64,000 bases of DNA, taken from contig NC_092565.1 in NCBI RefSeq assembly GCF_037975245.1, positions 13,917,499 through 13,981,498 on the forward strand. The letters are read 5' to 3'. The notes under the pieces were generated by a model. The model ran no database searches and had not been told where the DNA came from. It worked only from the letters and a program-made list of their open reading frames with translations. This document shows, piece after piece, positions 1 through 15,100 of the stretch. Position 1 is the stretch's first letter, and each line of letters begins with the position of its first letter. Position numbers and translations under genes: made by a program. The stretch is from Apostichopus japonicus. Its lineage: Eukaryota; Echinodermata; Holothuroidea; Aspidochirotida; Stichopodidae.

Positions 1-25
1 CGGCCTAATATCTCAGTCCATACAG

Positions 26-124
26 TGGCGCGATGGCTTGGCGCACTGTACGAGCTGATGAGCGAGACTCTCTTTTGCATCGGTGGTTCGAACCCCGGTG
101 ACGTGCGTCTTTTGCCGATCTTTT
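26..124 (+). promoter_or_regulatory. tRNA-like pol III boxes in a satellite monomer (first copy shown)
   Basis: In the first monomer TGGCGCGATGG (26-36) resembles an A box. GCGC/GCGC at 28-31 and 41-44 could form a tRNA D-arm around a loop containing GG. GGTTCGAACCC (85-95) matches the pol III B-box consensus. TTTT runs follow at 110-113 and, in long monomers, again at 121-124, where pol III would terminate. The same elements recur in nearly every monomer. No matching acceptor stem or anticodon arm is visible, so this is not an intact tRNA gene. Transcription is inferred only. Confidence 0.6.
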
Positions 125-3100
125 ACAGCTCGTGCCTACATGGGGAGCTGCAAGTATTAGTTAATCGGCCTAATATCTCAGTCCATACAGTGGCGCGATG
201 GCTTGGCGCACTGTACGAGCTGATGAGCGAGACTCTCTTTTGCATCGGTGGTTCGAACCCCGGTGACGTGCGTCTTTTACAGCTCGTGCCTACATGGGGA
301 GCTGTAAGTATTAGTTAATCGGCCTAATATCTCAGTCCATACATTGGCGCGATGGCTTGGCGCACTGTACGAGCTGATGAGCGAGACTCTCTTTTGCATC
401 GGTGGTTCGAACCCCGGTGACGTGCGTCTTTTACAGCTCGTGCCTACATGGGGAGCTGTAAGTATTAGTTAATCGGCCTAATATCTCAGTCCATACAGTG
501 GCGCGATGGCTTGGCGCACTGTACGAGCTGATGAGCGAGACTCTCTTTTGCATCGGTGGTTCGAACCCCGGTGACGTGCGTCTTTTACAGCTCGTGCCTA
601 CATGGGGAGCTGTAAGTATTAGTTAATCGGCCTAATATCTCAGTCCATACAGTGGCGCGATGGCTTGGCGCACTGTACGAGCTGATGAGCGAGACTCTCT
701 TTTGCATCGGTGGTTCGAACCCCGGTGACGTGCGTCTTTTACAGCTCGTGCCTACATGGGGAGCTGCAAGTATTAGTTAATCGGCCTAATATCTCAGTCC
801 ATACAGTGGCGCGATGGCTTGGCGCACTGTACGAGCTGATGAGCGAGACTCTCTTTTGCATCGGTGGTTCGAACCCCGGTGACGTGCGTCTTTTGCCGAT
901 CTTTTACAGCTCGTGCCTACATGGGGAGCTGCAAGTATTAGTTAATCGGCCTAATATCTCAGTCCATACAGTGGCGCGATGGCTTGGCGCACTGTACGAG
1001 CTGATGAGCGAGACTCTCTTTTGCATCGGTGGTTCGAACCCCGGTGACGTGCGTCTTTTACAGCTCGTGCCTACATGGGGAGCTGCAAGTATTAGTTAAT
1101 CGGCCTAATATCTCAGTCCATACAGTGGCGCGATGGCTTGGCGCACTGTACGAGCTGATGAGCGAGACTCTCTTTTGCATCGGTGGTTCGAACCCCGGTG
1201 ACGTGCGTCTTTTGCCGATCTTTTACAGCTCGTGCCTACATGGGGAGCTGTAAGTATTAGTTAATCGGCCTAATATCTCAGTCCATACAGTGGCGCGATG
1301 GCTTGGCGCACTGTACGAGCTGATGAGCGAGACTCTCTTTTGCATCGGTGGTTCGAACCCCGGTGACGTGCGTCTTTTACAGCTCGTGCCTACATGGGGA
1401 GCTGTAAGTATTAGTTAATCGGCCTAATATCTCAGTCCATACAGTGGCGCGATGGCTTGGCGCACTGTACGAGCTGATGAGCGAGACTCTCTTTTGCATC
1501 GGTGGTTCGAACCCCGGTGACGTGCGTCTTTTACAGCTCGTGCCTACATGGGGAGCTGCAAGTATTATTTAATCGGCCTAATATCTCAGTCCATACAGTG
1601 GCGCGATGGCTTGGCGCACTGTACGAGCTGATGAGCGAGACTCTCTTTTGCATCGGTGGTTCGAACCCCGGTGACGTGCGTCTTTTGCCGATCTTTTACA
1701 GCTCGTGCCTACATGGGGAGCTGTAAGTATTAGTTAATCGGCCTAATATCTCAGTCCATACAGTGGCGCGATGGCTTGGCGCACTGTACGAGCTGATGAG
1801 CGAGACTCTCTTTTGCATCGGTGGTTCGAACCCCGGTGACGTGCGTCTTTTACAGCTCGTGCCTACATGGGGAGCTGCAAGTATTAGTTAATCGGCCTAA
1901 TATCTCAGTCCATACAGTGGCGCGATGGCTTGGCGCACTGTACGAGCTGATGAGCGAGACTCTCTTTTGCATCGGTGGTTCGAACCCCGGTGACGTGCGT
2001 CTTTTGCCGATCTTTTACAGCTCGTGCCTACATGGGGAGCTGTAAGTATTAGTTAATCGGCCTAATATCTCAGTCCATACAGTGGCGCGATGGCTTGGCG
2101 CACTGTACGAGCTGATGAGCGAGACTCTCTTTTGCATCGGTGGTTCGAACCCCGGTGACGTGCGTCTTTTACAGCTCGTGCCTACATGGGGAGCTGTAAG
2201 TATTAGTTAATCGGCCTAATATCTCAGTCCATACAGTGGCGCGATGGCTTGGCGCACTGTACGAGCTGATGAGCGAGACTCTCTTTTGCATCGGTGGTTC
2301 GAACCCCGGTGACGTGCGTCTTTTACAGCTCGTGCCTACATGGGGAGCTGTAAGTATTAGTTAATCGGCCTAATATCTCAGTCCATACATTGGCGCGATG
2401 GCTTGGCGCACTGTACGAGCTGATGAGCGAGACTCTCTTTTGCATCGGTGGTTCGAACCCCGGTGACGTGCGTCTTTTACAGCTCGTGCCTACATGGGGA
2501 GCTGTAAGTATTAGTTAATCGGCCTAATATCTCAGTCCATACAGTGGCGCGATGGCTTGGCGCACTGTACGAGCTGATGAGCGAGACTCTCTTTTGCATC
2601 GGTGGTTCGAACCCCGGTGACGTGCGTCTTTTACAGCTCGTGCCTACATGGGGAGCTGTAAGTATTAGTTAATCGGCCTAATATCTCAGTCCATACAGTG
2701 GCGCGATGGCTTGGCGCACTGTACGAGCTGATGAGCGAGACTCTCTTTTGCATCGGTGGTTCGAACCCCGGTGACGTGCGTCTTTTACAGCTCGTGCCTA
2801 CATGGGGAGCTGCAAGTATTAGTTAATCGGCCTAATATCTCAGTCCATACAGTGGCGCGATGGCTTGGCGCACTGTACGAGCTGATGAGCGAGACTCTCT
2901 TTTGCATCGGTGGTTCGAACCCCGGTGACGTGCGTCTTTTGCCGATCTTTTACAGCTCGTGCCTACATGGGGAGCTGTAAGTATTAGTTAATCGGCCTAA
3001 TATCTCAGTCCATACAGTGGCGCGATGGCTTGGCGCACTGTACGAGCTGATGAGCGAGACTCTCTTTTGCATCGGTGGTTCGAACCCCGGTGACGTGCGT

Positions 3101-6100
3101 CTTTTGCCGATCTTTTACAGCTCGTGCCTACATGGGGAGCTGTAAGTATTAGTTAATCGGCCTAATATCTCAGTCCATACAGTGGCGCGATGGCTTGGCG
3201 CACTGTACGAGCTGATGAGCGAGACTCTCTTTTGCATCGGTGGTTCGAACCCCGGTGACGTGCGTCTTTTACAGCTCGTGCCTACATGGGGAGCTGCAAG
3301 TATTAGTTAATCGGCCTAATATCTCAGTCCATACAGTGGCGCGATGGCTTGGCGCACTGTACGAGCTGATGAGCGAGACTCTCTTTTGCATCGGTGGTTC
3401 GAACCCCGGTGACGTGCGTCTTTTGCCGATCTTTTACAGCTCGTGCCTACATGGGGAGCTGTAAGTATTAGTTAATCGGCCTAATATCTCAGTCCATACA
3501 GTGGCGCGATGGCTTGGCGCACTGTACGAGCTGATGAGCGAGACTCTCTTTTGCATCGGTGGTTCGAACCCCGGTGACGTGCGTCTTTTACAGCTCGTGC
3601 CTACATGGGGAGCTGTAAGTATTAGTTAATCGGCCTAATATCTCAGTCCATACAGTGGCGCGATGGCTTGGCGCACTGTACGAGCTGATGAGCGAGACTC
3701 TCTTTTGCATCGGTGGTTCGAACCCCGGTGACGTGCGTCTTTTACAGCTCGTGCCTACATGGGGAGCTGTAAGTATTAGTTAATCGGCCTAATATCTCAG
3801 TCCATACATTGGCGCGATGGCTTGGCGCACTGTACGAGCTGATGAGCGAGACTCTCTTTTGCATCGGTGGTTCGAACCCCGGTGACGTGCGTCTTTTACA
3901 GCTCGTGCCTACATGGGGAGCTGTAAGTATTAGTTAATCGGCCTAATATCTCAGTCCATACAGTGGCGCGATGGCTTGGCGCACTGTACGAGCTGATGAG
4001 CGAGACTCTCTTTTGCATCGGTGGTTCGAACCCCGGTGACGTGCGTCTTTTACAGCTCGTGCCTACATGGGGAGCTGTAAGTATTAGTTAATCGGCCTAA
4101 TATCTCAGTCCATACAGTGGCGCGATGGCTTGGCGCACTGTACGAGCTGATGAGCGAGACTCTCTTTTGCATCGGTGGTTCGAACCCCGGTGACGTGCGT
4201 CTTTTACAGCTCGTGCCTACATGGGGAGCTGCAAGTATTAGTTAATCGGCCTAATATCTCAGTCCATACAGTGGCGCGATGGCTTGGCGCACTGTACGAG
4301 CTGATGAGCGAGACTCTCTTTTGCATCGGTGGTTCGAACCCCGGTGACGTGCGTCTTTTGCCGATCTTTTACAGCTCGTGCCTACATGGGGAGCTGTAAG
4401 TATTAGTTAATCGGCCTAATATCTCAGTCCATACAGTGGCGCGATGGCTTGGCGCACTGTACGAGCTGATGAGCGAGACTCTCTTTTGCATCGGTGGTTC
4501 GAACCCCGGTGACGTGCGTCTTTTGCCGATCTTTTACAGCTCGTGCCTACATGGGGAGCTGCAAGTATTAGTTAATCGGCCTAATATCTCAGTCCATACA
4601 GTGGCGCGATGGCTTGGCGCACTGTACGAGCTGATGAGCGAGACTCTCTTTTGCATCGGTGGTTCGAACCCCGGTGACGTGCGTCTTTTACAGCTCGTGC
4701 CTACATGGGGAGCTGTAAGTATTAGTTAATCGGCCTAATATCTCAGTCCATACAGTGGCGCGATGGCTTGGCGCACTGTACGAGCTGATGAGCGAGACTC
4801 TCTTTTGCATCGGTGGTTCGAACCCCGGTGACGTGCGTCTTTTACAGCTCGTGCCTACATGGGGAGCTGTAAGTATTAGTTAATCGGCCTAATATCTCAG
4901 TCCATACAGTGGCGCGATGGCTTGGCGCACTGTACGAGCTGATGAGCGAGACTCTCTTTTGCATCGGTGGTTCGAACCCCGGTGACGTGCGTCTTTTACA
5001 GCTCGTGCCTACATGGGGAGCTGCAAGTATTAGTTAATCGGCCTAATATCTCAGTCCATACAGTGGCGCGATGGCTTGGCGCACTGTACGAGCTGATGAG
5101 CGAGACTCTCTTTTGCATCGGTGGTTCGAACCCCGGTGACGTGCGTCTTTTGCCGATCTTTTACAGCTCGTGCCTACATGGGGAGCTGTAAGTATTAGTT
5201 AATCGGCCTAATATCTCAGTCCATACAGTGGCGCGATGGCTTGGCGCACTGTACGAGCTGATGAGCGAGACTCTCTTTTGCATCGGTGGTTCGAACCCCG
5301 GTGACGTGCGTCTTTTACAGCTCGTGCCTACATGGGGAGCTGCAAGTATTAGTTAATCGGCCTAATATCTCAGTCCATACAGTGGCGCGATGGCTTGGCG
5401 CACTGTACGAGCTGATGAGCGAGACTCTCTTTTGCATCGGTGGTTCGAACCCCGGTGACGTGCGTCTTTTGCCGATCTTTTACAGCTCGTGCCTACATGG
5501 GGAGCTGTAAGTATTAGTTAATCGGCCTAATATCTCAGTCCATACAGTGGCGCGATGGCTTGGCGCACTGTACGAGCTGATGAGCGAGACTCTCTTTTGC
5601 ATCGGTGGTTCGAACCCCGGTGACGTGCGTCTTTTACAGCTCGTGCCTACATGGGGAGCTGTAAGTATTAGTTAATCGGCCTAATATCTCAGTCCATACA
5701 GTGGCGCGATGGCTTGGCGCACTGTACGAGCTGATGAGCGAGACTCTCTTTTGCATCGGTGGTTCGAACCCCGGTGACGTGCGTCTTTTACAGCTCGTGC
5801 CTACATGGGGAGCTGTAAGTATTAGTTAATCGGCCTAATATCTCAGTCCATACATTGGCGCGATGGCTTGGCGCACTGTACGAGCTGATGAGCGAGACTC
5901 TCTTTTGCATCGGTGGTTCGAACCCCGGTGACGTGCGTCTTTTACAGCTCGTGCCTACATGGGGAGCTGTAAGTATTAGTTAATCGGCCTAATATCTCAG
6001 TCCATACAGTGGCGCGATGGCTTGGCGCACTGTACGAGCTGATGAGCGAGACTCTCTTTTGCATCGGTGGTTCGAACCCCGGTGACGTGCGTCTTTTACA

Positions 6101-9100
6101 GCTCGTGCCTACATGGGGAGCTGTAAGTATTAGTTAATCGGCCTAATATCTCAGTCCATACAGTGGCGCGATGGCTTGGCGCACTGTACGAGCTGATGAG
6201 CGAGACTCTCTTTTGCATCGGTGGTTCGAACCCCGGTGACGTGCGTCTTTTACAGCTCGTGCCTACATGGGGAGCTGCAAGTATTAGTTAATCGGCCTAA
6301 TATCTCAGTCCATACAGTGGCGCGATGGCTTGGCGCACTGTACGAGCTGATGAGCGAGACTCTCTTTTGCATCGGTGGTTCGAACCCCGGTGACGTGCGT
6401 CTTTTGCCGATCTTTTACAGCTCGTGCCTACATGGGGAGCTGTAAGTATTAGTTAATCGGCCTAATATCTCAGTCCATACAGTGGCGCGATGGCTTGGCG
6501 CACTGTACGAGCTGATGAGCGAGACTCTCTTTTGCATCGGTGGTTCGAACCCCGGTGACGTGCGTCTTTTGCCGATCTTTTACAGCTCGTGCCTACATGG
6601 GGAGCTGCAAGTATTAGTTAATCGGCCTAATATCTCAGTCCATACAGTGGCGCGATGGCTTGGCGCACTGTACGAGCTGATGAGCGAGACTCTCTTTTGC
6701 ATCGGTGGTTCGAACCCCGGTGACGTGCGTCTTTTACAGCTCGTGCCTACATGGGGAGCTGTAAGTATTAGTTAATCGGCCTAATATCTCAGTCCATACA
6801 TTGGCGCGATGGCTTGGCGCACTGTACGAGCTGATGAGCGAGACTCTCTTTTGCATCGGTGGTTCGAACCCCGGTGACGTGCGTCTTTTACAGCTCGTGC
6901 CTACATGGGGAGCTGTAAGTATTAGTTAATCGGCCTAATATCTCAGTCCATACAGTGGCGCGATGGCTTGGCGCACTGTACGAGCTGATGAGCGAGACTC
7001 TCTTTTGCATCGGTGGTTCGAACCCCGGTGACGTGCGTCTTTTACAGCTCGTGCCTACATGGGGAGCTGTAAGTATTAGTTAATCGGCCTAATATCTCAG
7101 TCCATACAGTGGCGCGATGGCTTGGCGCACTGTACGAGCTGATGAGCGAGACTCTCTTTTGCATCGGTGGTTCGAACCCCGGTGACGTGCGTCTTTTACA
7201 GCTCGTGCCTACATGGGGAGCTGCAAGTATTAGTTAATCGGCCTAATATCTCAGTCCATACAGTGGCGCGATGGCTTGGCGCACTGTACGAGCTGATGAG
7301 CGAGACTCTCTTTTGCATCGGTGGTTCGAACCCCGGTGACGTGCGTCTTTTGCCGATCTTTTACAGCTCGTGCCTACATGGGGAGCTGTAAGTATTAGTT
7401 AATCGGCCTAATATCTCAGTCCATACAGTGGCGCGATGGCTTGGCGCACTGTACGAGCTGATGAGCGAGACTCTCTTTTGCATCGGTGGTTCGAACCCCG
7501 GTGACGTGCGTCTTTTACAGCTCGTGCCTACATGGGGAGCTGCAAGTATTAGTTAATCGGCCTAATATCTCAGTCCATACAGTGGCGCGATGGCTTGGCG
7601 CACTGTACGAGCTGATGAGCGAGACTCTCTTTTGCATCGGTGGTTCGAACCCCGGTGACGTGCGTCTTTTGCCGATCTTTTACAGCTCGTGCCTACATGG
7701 GGAGCTGTAAGTATTAGTTAATCGGCCTAATATCTCAGTCCATACAGTGGCGCGATGGCTTGGCGCACTGTACGAGCTGATGAGCGAGACTCTCTTTTGC
7801 ATCGGTGGTTCGAACCCCGGTGACGTGCGTCTTTTACAGCTCGTGCCTACATGGGGAGCTGTAAGTATTAGTTAATCGGCCTAATATCTCAGTCCATACA
7901 GTGGCGCGATGGCTTGGCGCACTGTACGAGCTGATGAGCGAGACTCTCTTTTGCATCGGTGGTTCGAACCCCGGTGACGTGCGTCTTTTACAGCTCGTGC
8001 CTACATGGGGAGCTGTAAGTATTAGTTAATCGGCCTAATATCTCAGTCCATACATTGGCGCGATGGCTTGGCGCACTGTACGAGCTGATGAGCGAGACTC
8101 TCTTTTGCATCGGTGGTTCGAACCCCGGTGACGTGCGTCTTTTACAGCTCGTGCCTACATGGGGAGCTGTAAGTATTAGTTAATCGGCCTAATATCTCAG
8201 TCCATACAGTGGCGCGATGGCTTGGCGCACTGTACGAGCTGATGAGCGAGACTCTCTTTTGCATCGGTGGTTCGAACCCCGGTGACGTGCGTCTTTTACA
8301 GCTCGTGCCTACATGGGGAGCTGTAAGTATTAGTTAATCGGCCTAATATCTCAGTCCATACAGTGGCGCGATGGCTTGGCGCACTGTACGAGCTGATGAG
8401 CGAGACTCTCTTTTGCATCGGTGGTTCGAACCCCGGTGACGTGCGTCTTTTACAGCTCGTGCCTACATGGGGAGCTGCAAGTATTAGTTAATCGGCCTAA
8501 TATCTCAGTCCATACAGTGGCGCGATGGCTTGGCGCACTGTACGAGCTGATGAGCGAGACTCTCTTTTGCATCGGTGGTTCGAACCCCGGTGACGTGCGT
8601 CTTTTGCCGATCTTTTACAGCTCGTGCCTACATGGGGAGCTGTAAGTATTAGTTAATCGGCCTAATATCTCAGTCCATACAGTGGCGCGATGGCTTGGCG
8701 CACTGTACGAGCTGATGAGCGAGACTCTCTTTTGCATCGGTGGTTCGAACCCCGGTGACGTGCGTCTTTTGCCGATCTTTTACAGCTCGTGCCTACATGG
8801 GGAGCTGTAAGTATTAGTTAATCGGCCTAATATCTCAGTCCATACAGTGGCGCGATGGCTTGGCGCACTGTACGAGCTGATGAGCGAGACTCTCTTTTGC
8901 ATCGGTGGTTCGAACCCCGGTGACGTGCGTCTTTTACAGCTCGTGCCTACATGGGGAGCTGCAAGTATTAGTTAATCGGCCTAATATCTCAGTCCATACA
9001 GTGGCGCGATGGCTTGGCGCACTGTACGAGCTGATGAGCGAGACTCTCTTTTGCATCGGTGGTTCGAACCCCGGTGACGTGCGTCTTTTGCCGATCTTTT

Positions 9101-12100
9101 ACAGCTCGTGCCTACATGGGGAGCTGTAAGTATTAGTTAATCGGCCTAATATCTCAGTCCATACAGTGGCGCGATGGCTTGGCGCACTGTACGAGCTGAT
9201 GAGCGAGACTCTCTTTTGCATCGGTGGTTCGAACCCCGGTGACGTGCGTCTTTTACAGCTCGTGCCTACATGGGGAGCTGTAAGTATTAGTTAATCGGCC
9301 TAATATCTCAGTCCATACAGTGGCGCGATGGCTTGGCGCACTGTACGAGCTGATGAGCGAGACTCTCTTTTGCATCGGTGGTTCGAACCCCGGTGACGTG
9401 CGTCTTTTACAGCTCGTGCCTACATGGGGAGCTGTAAGTATTAGTTAATCGGCCTAATATCTCAGTCCATACAGTGGCGCGATGGCTTGGCGCACTGTAC
9501 GAGCTGATGAGCGAGACTCTCTTTTGCATCGGTGGTTCGAACCCCGGTGACGTGCGTCTTTTACAGCTCGTGCCTACATGGGGAGCTGTAAGTATTAGTT
9601 AATCGGCCTAATATCTCAGTCCATACAGTGGCGCGATGGCTTGGCGCACTGTACGAGCTGATGAGCGAGACTCTCTTTTGCATCGGTGGTTCGAACCCCG
9701 GTGACGTGCGTCTTTTACAGCTCGTGCCTACATGGGGAGCTGCAAGTATTAGTTAATCGGCCTAATATCTCAGTCCATACAGTGGCGCGATGGCTTGGCG
9801 CACTGTACGAGCTGATGAGCGAGACTCTCTTTTGCATCGGTGGTTCGAACCCCGGTGACGTGCGTCTTTTGCCGATCTTTTACAGCTCGTGCCTACATGG
9901 GGAGCTGTAAGTATTAGTTAATCGGCCTAATATCTCAGTCCATACAGTGGCGCGATGGCTTGGCGCACTGTACGAGCTGATGAGCGAGACTCTCTTTTGC
10001 ATCGGTGGTTCGAACCCCGGTGACGTGCGTCTTTTGCCGATCTTTTACAGCTCGTGCCTACATGGGGAGCTGCAAGTATTAGTTAATCGGCCTAATATCT
10101 CAGTCCATACAGTGGCGCGATGGCTTGGCGCACTGTACGAGCTGATGAGCGAGACTCTCTTTTGCATCGGTGGTTCGAACCCCGGTGACGTGCGTCTTTT
10201 ACAGCTCGTGCCTACATGGGGAGCTGTAAGTATTAGTTAATCGGCCTAATATCTCAGTCCATACATTGGCGCGATGGCTTGGCGCACTGTACGAGCTGAT
10301 GAGCGAGACTCTCTTTTGCATCGGTGGTTCGAACCCCGGTGACGTGCGTCTTTTACAGCTCGTGCCTACATGGGGAGCTGTAAGTATTAGTTAATCGGCC
10401 TAATATCTCAGTCCATACAGTGGCGCGATGGCTTGGCGCACTGTACGAGCTGATGAGCGAGACTCTCTTTTGCATCGGTGGTTCGAACCCCGGTGACGTG
10501 CGTCTTTTACAGCTCGTGCCTACATGGGGAGCTGTAAGTATTAGTTAATCGGCCTAATATCTCAGTCCATACAGTGGCGCGATGGCTTGGCGCACTGTAC
10601 GAGCTGATGAGCGAGACTCTCTTTTGCATCGGTGGTTCGAACCCCGGTGACGTGCGTCTTTTACAGCTCGTGCCTACATGGGGAGCTGCAAGTATTAGTT
10701 AATCGGCCTAATATCTCAGTCCATACAGTGGCGCGATGGCTTGGCGCACTGTACGAGCTGATGAGCGAGACTCTCTTTTGCATCGGTGGTTCGAACCCCG
10801 GTGACGTGCGTCTTTTGCCGATCTTTTACAGCTCGTGCCTACATGGGGAGCTGTAAGTATTAGTTAATCGGCCTAATATCTCAGTCCATACAGTGGCGCG
10901 ATGGCTTGGCGCACTGTACGAGCTGATGAGCGAGACTCTCTTTTGCATCGGTGGTTCGAACCCCGGTGACGTGCGTCTTTTACAGCTCGTGCCTACATGG
11001 GGAGCTGCAAGTATTAGTTAATCGGCCTAATATCTCAGTCCATACAGTGGCGCGATGGCTTGGCGCACTGTACGAGCTGATGAGCGAGACTCTCTTTTGC
11101 ATCGGTGGTTCGAACCCCGGTGACGTGCGTCTTTTGCCGATCTTTTACAGCTCGTGCCTACATGGGGAGCTGTAAGTATTAGTTAATCGGCCTAATATCT
11201 CAGTCCATACAGTGGCGCGATGGCTTGGCGCACTGTACGAGCTGATGAGCGAGACTCTCTTTTGCATCGGTGGTTCGAACCCCGGTGACGTGCGTCTTTT
11301 ACAGCTCGTGCCTACATGGGGAGCTGTAAGTATTAGTTAATCGGCCTAATATCTCAGTCCATACAGTGGCGCGATGGCTTGGCGCACTGTACGAGCTGAT
11401 GAGCGAGACTCTCTTTTGCATCGGTGGTTCGAACCCCGGTGACGTGCGTCTTTTACAGCTCGTGCCTACATGGGGAGCTGTAAGTATTAGTTAATCGGCC
11501 TAATATCTCAGTCCATACATTGGCGCGATGGCTTGGCGCACTGTACGAGCTGATGAGCGAGACTCTCTTTTGCATCGGTGGTTCGAACCCCGGTGACGTG
11601 CGTCTTTTACAGCTCGTGCCTACATGGGGAGCTGTAAGTATTAGTTAATCGGCCTAATATCTCAGTCCATACAGTGGCGCGATGGCTTGGCGCACTGTAC
11701 GAGCTGATGAGCGAGACTCTCTTTTGCATCGGTGGTTCGAACCCCGGTGACGTGCGTCTTTTACAGCTCGTGCCTACATGGGGAGCTGTAAGTATTAGTT
11801 AATCGGCCTAATATCTCAGTCCATACAGTGGCGCGATGGCTTGGCGCACTGTACGAGCTGATGAGCGAGACTCTCTTTTGCATCGGTGGTTCGAACCCCG
11901 GTGACGTGCGTCTTTTACAGCTCGTGCCTACATGGGGAGCTGCAAGTATTAGTTAATCGGCCTAATATCTCAGTCCATACAGTGGCGCGATGGCTTGGCG
12001 CACTGTACGAGCTGATGAGCGAGACTCTCTTTTGCATCGGTGGTTCGAACCCCGGTGACGTGCGTCTTTTGCCGATCTTTTACAGCTCGTGCCTACATGG

Positions 12101-15100
12101 GGAGCTGTAAGTATTAGTTAATCGGCCTAATATCTCAGTCCATACAGTGGCGCGATGGCTTGGCGCACTGTACGAGCTGATGAGCGAGACTCTCTTTTGC
12201 ATCGGTGGTTCGAACCCCGGTGACGTGCGTCTTTTGCCGATCTTTTACAGCTCGTGCCTACATGGGGAGCTGCAAGTATTAGTTAATCGGCCTAATATCT
12301 CAGTCCATACAGTGGCGCGATGGCTTGGCGCACTGTACGAGCTGATGAGCGAGACTCTCTTTTGCATCGGTGGTTCGAACCCCGGTGACGTGCGTCTTTT
12401 ACAGCTCGTGCCTACATGGGGAGCTGTAAGTATTAGTTAATCGGCCTAATATCTCAGTCCATACATTGGCGCGATGGCTTGGCGCACTGTACGAGCTGAT
12501 GAGCGAGACTCTCTTTTGCATCGGTGGTTCGAACCCCGGTGACGTGCGTCTTTTACAGCTCGTGCCTACATGGGGAGCTGTAAGTATTAGTTAATCGGCC
12601 TAATATCTCAGTCCATACAGTGGCGCGATGGCTTGGCGCACTGTACGAGCTGATGAGCGAGACTCTCTTTTGCATCGGTGGTTCGAACCCCGGTGACGTG
12701 CGTCTTTTACAGCTCGTGCCTACATGGGGAGCTGTAAGTATTAGTTAATCGGCCTAATATCTCAGTCCATACAGTGGCGCGATGGCTTGGCGCACTGTAC
12801 GAGCTGATGAGCGAGACTCTCTTTTGCATCGGTGGTTCGAACCCCGGTGACGTGCGTCTTTTACAGCTCGTGCCTACATGGGGAGCTGCAAGTATTAGTT
12901 AATCGGCCTAATATCTCAGTCCATACAGTGGCGCGATGGCTTGGCGCACTGTACGAGCTGATGAGCGAGACTCTCTTTTGCATCGGTGGTTCGAACCCCG
13001 GTGACGTGCGTCTTTTGCCGATCTTTTACAGCTCGTGCCTACATGGGGAGCTGTAAGTATTAGTTAATCGGCCTAATATCTCAGTCCATACAGTGGCGCG
13101 ATGGCTTGGCGCACTGTACGAGCTGATGAGCGAGACTCTCTTTTGCATCGGTGGTTCGAACCCCGGTGACGTGCGTCTTTTACAGCTCGTGCCTACATGG
13201 GGAGCTGCAAGTATTAGTTAATCGGCCTAATATCTCAGTCCATACAGTGGCGCGATGGCTTGGCGCACTGTACGAGCTGATGAGCGAGACTCTCTTTTGC
13301 ATCGGTGGTTCGAACCCCGGTGACGTGCGTCTTTTGCCGATCTTTTACAGCTCGTGCCTACATGGGGAGCTGTAAGTATTAGTTAATCGGCCTAATATCT
13401 CAGTCCATACAGTGGCGCGATGGCTTGGCGCACTGTACGAGCTGATGAGCGAGACTCTCTTTTGCATCGGTGGTTCGAACCCCGGTGACGTGCGTCTTTT
13501 ACAGCTCGTGCCTACATGGGGAGCTGTAAGTATTAGTTAATCGGCCTAATATCTCAGTCCATACAGTGGCGCGATGGCTTGGCGCACTGTACGAGCTGAT
13601 GAGCGAGACTCTCTTTTGCATCGGTCGTTCGAACCCCGGTGACGTGCGTCTTTTACAGCTCGTGCCTACATGGGGAGCTGTAAGTATTAGTTAATCGGCC
13701 TAATATCTCAGTCCATACATTGGCGCGATGGCTTGGCGCACTGTACGAGCTGATGAGCGAGACTCTCTTTTGCATCGGTGGTTCGAACCCCGGTGACGTG
13801 CGTCTTTTACAGCTCGTGCCTACATGGGGAGCTGTAAGTATTAGTTAATCGGCCTAATATCTCAGTCCATACAGTGGCGCGATGGCTTGGCGCACTGTAC
13901 GAGCTGATGAGCGAGACTCTCTTTTGCATCGGTGGTTCGAACCCCGGTGACGTGCGTCTTTTACAGCTCGTGCCTACATGGGGAGCTGTAAGTATTAGTT
14001 AATCGGCCTAATATCTCAGTCCATACAGTGGCGCGATGGCTTGGCGCACTGTACGAGCTGATGAGCGAGACTCTCTTTTGCATCGGTGGTTCGAACCCCG
14101 GTGACGTGCGTCTTTTACAGCTCGTGCCTACATGGGGAGCTGCAAGTATTAGTTAATCGGCCTAATATCTCAGTCCATACAGTGGCGCGATGGCTTGGCG
14201 CACTGTACGAGCTGATGAGCGAGACTCTCTTTTGCATCGGTGGTTCGAACCCCGGTGACGTGCGTCTTTTGCCGATCTTTTACAGCTCGTGCCTACATGG
14301 GGAGCTGTAAGTATTAGTTAATCGGCCTAATATCTCAGTCCATACAGTGGCGCGATGGCTTGGCGCACTGTACGAGCTGATGAGCGAGACTCTCTTTTGC
14401 ATCGGTGGTTCGAACCCCGGTGACGTGCGTCTTTTGCCGATCTTTTACAGCTCGTGCCTACATGGGGAGCTGCAAGTATTAGTTAATCGGCCTAATATCT
14501 CAGTCCATACAGTGGCGCGATGGCTTGGCGCACTGTACGAGCTGATGAGCGAGACTCTCTTTTGCATCGGTGGTTCGAACCCCGGTGACGTGCGTCTTTT
14601 ACAGCTCGTGCCTACATGGGGAGCTGTAAGTATTAGTTAATCGGCCTAATATCTCAGTCCATACATTGGCGCGATGGCTTGGCGCACTGTACGAGCTGAT
14701 GAGCGAGACTCTCTTTTGCATCGGTGGTTCGAACCCCGGTGACGTGCGTCTTTTACAGCTCGTGCCTACATGGGGAGCTGTAAGTATTAGTTAATCGGCC
14801 TAATATCTCAGTCCATACAGTGGCGCGATGGCTTGGCGCACTGTACGAGCTGATGAGCGAGACTCTCTTTTGCATCGGTGGTTCGAACCCCGGTGACGTG
14901 CGTCTTTTACAGCTCGTGCCTACATGGGGAGCTGTAAGTATTAGTTAATCGGCCTAATATCTCAGTCCATACAGTGGCGCGATGGCTTGGCGCACTGTAC
15001 GAGCTGATGAGCGAGACTCTCTTTTGCATCGGTGGTTCGAACCCCGGTGACGTGCGTCTTTTACAGCTCGTGCCTACATGGGGAGCTGCAAGTATTAGTT

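Noticed and set aside
50-75. Hammerhead ribozyme core (CTGATGAG in each monomer)
   Set aside because: The required GAAA strand after stem II and a cleavage-site stem are missing; the motif alone is not enough.
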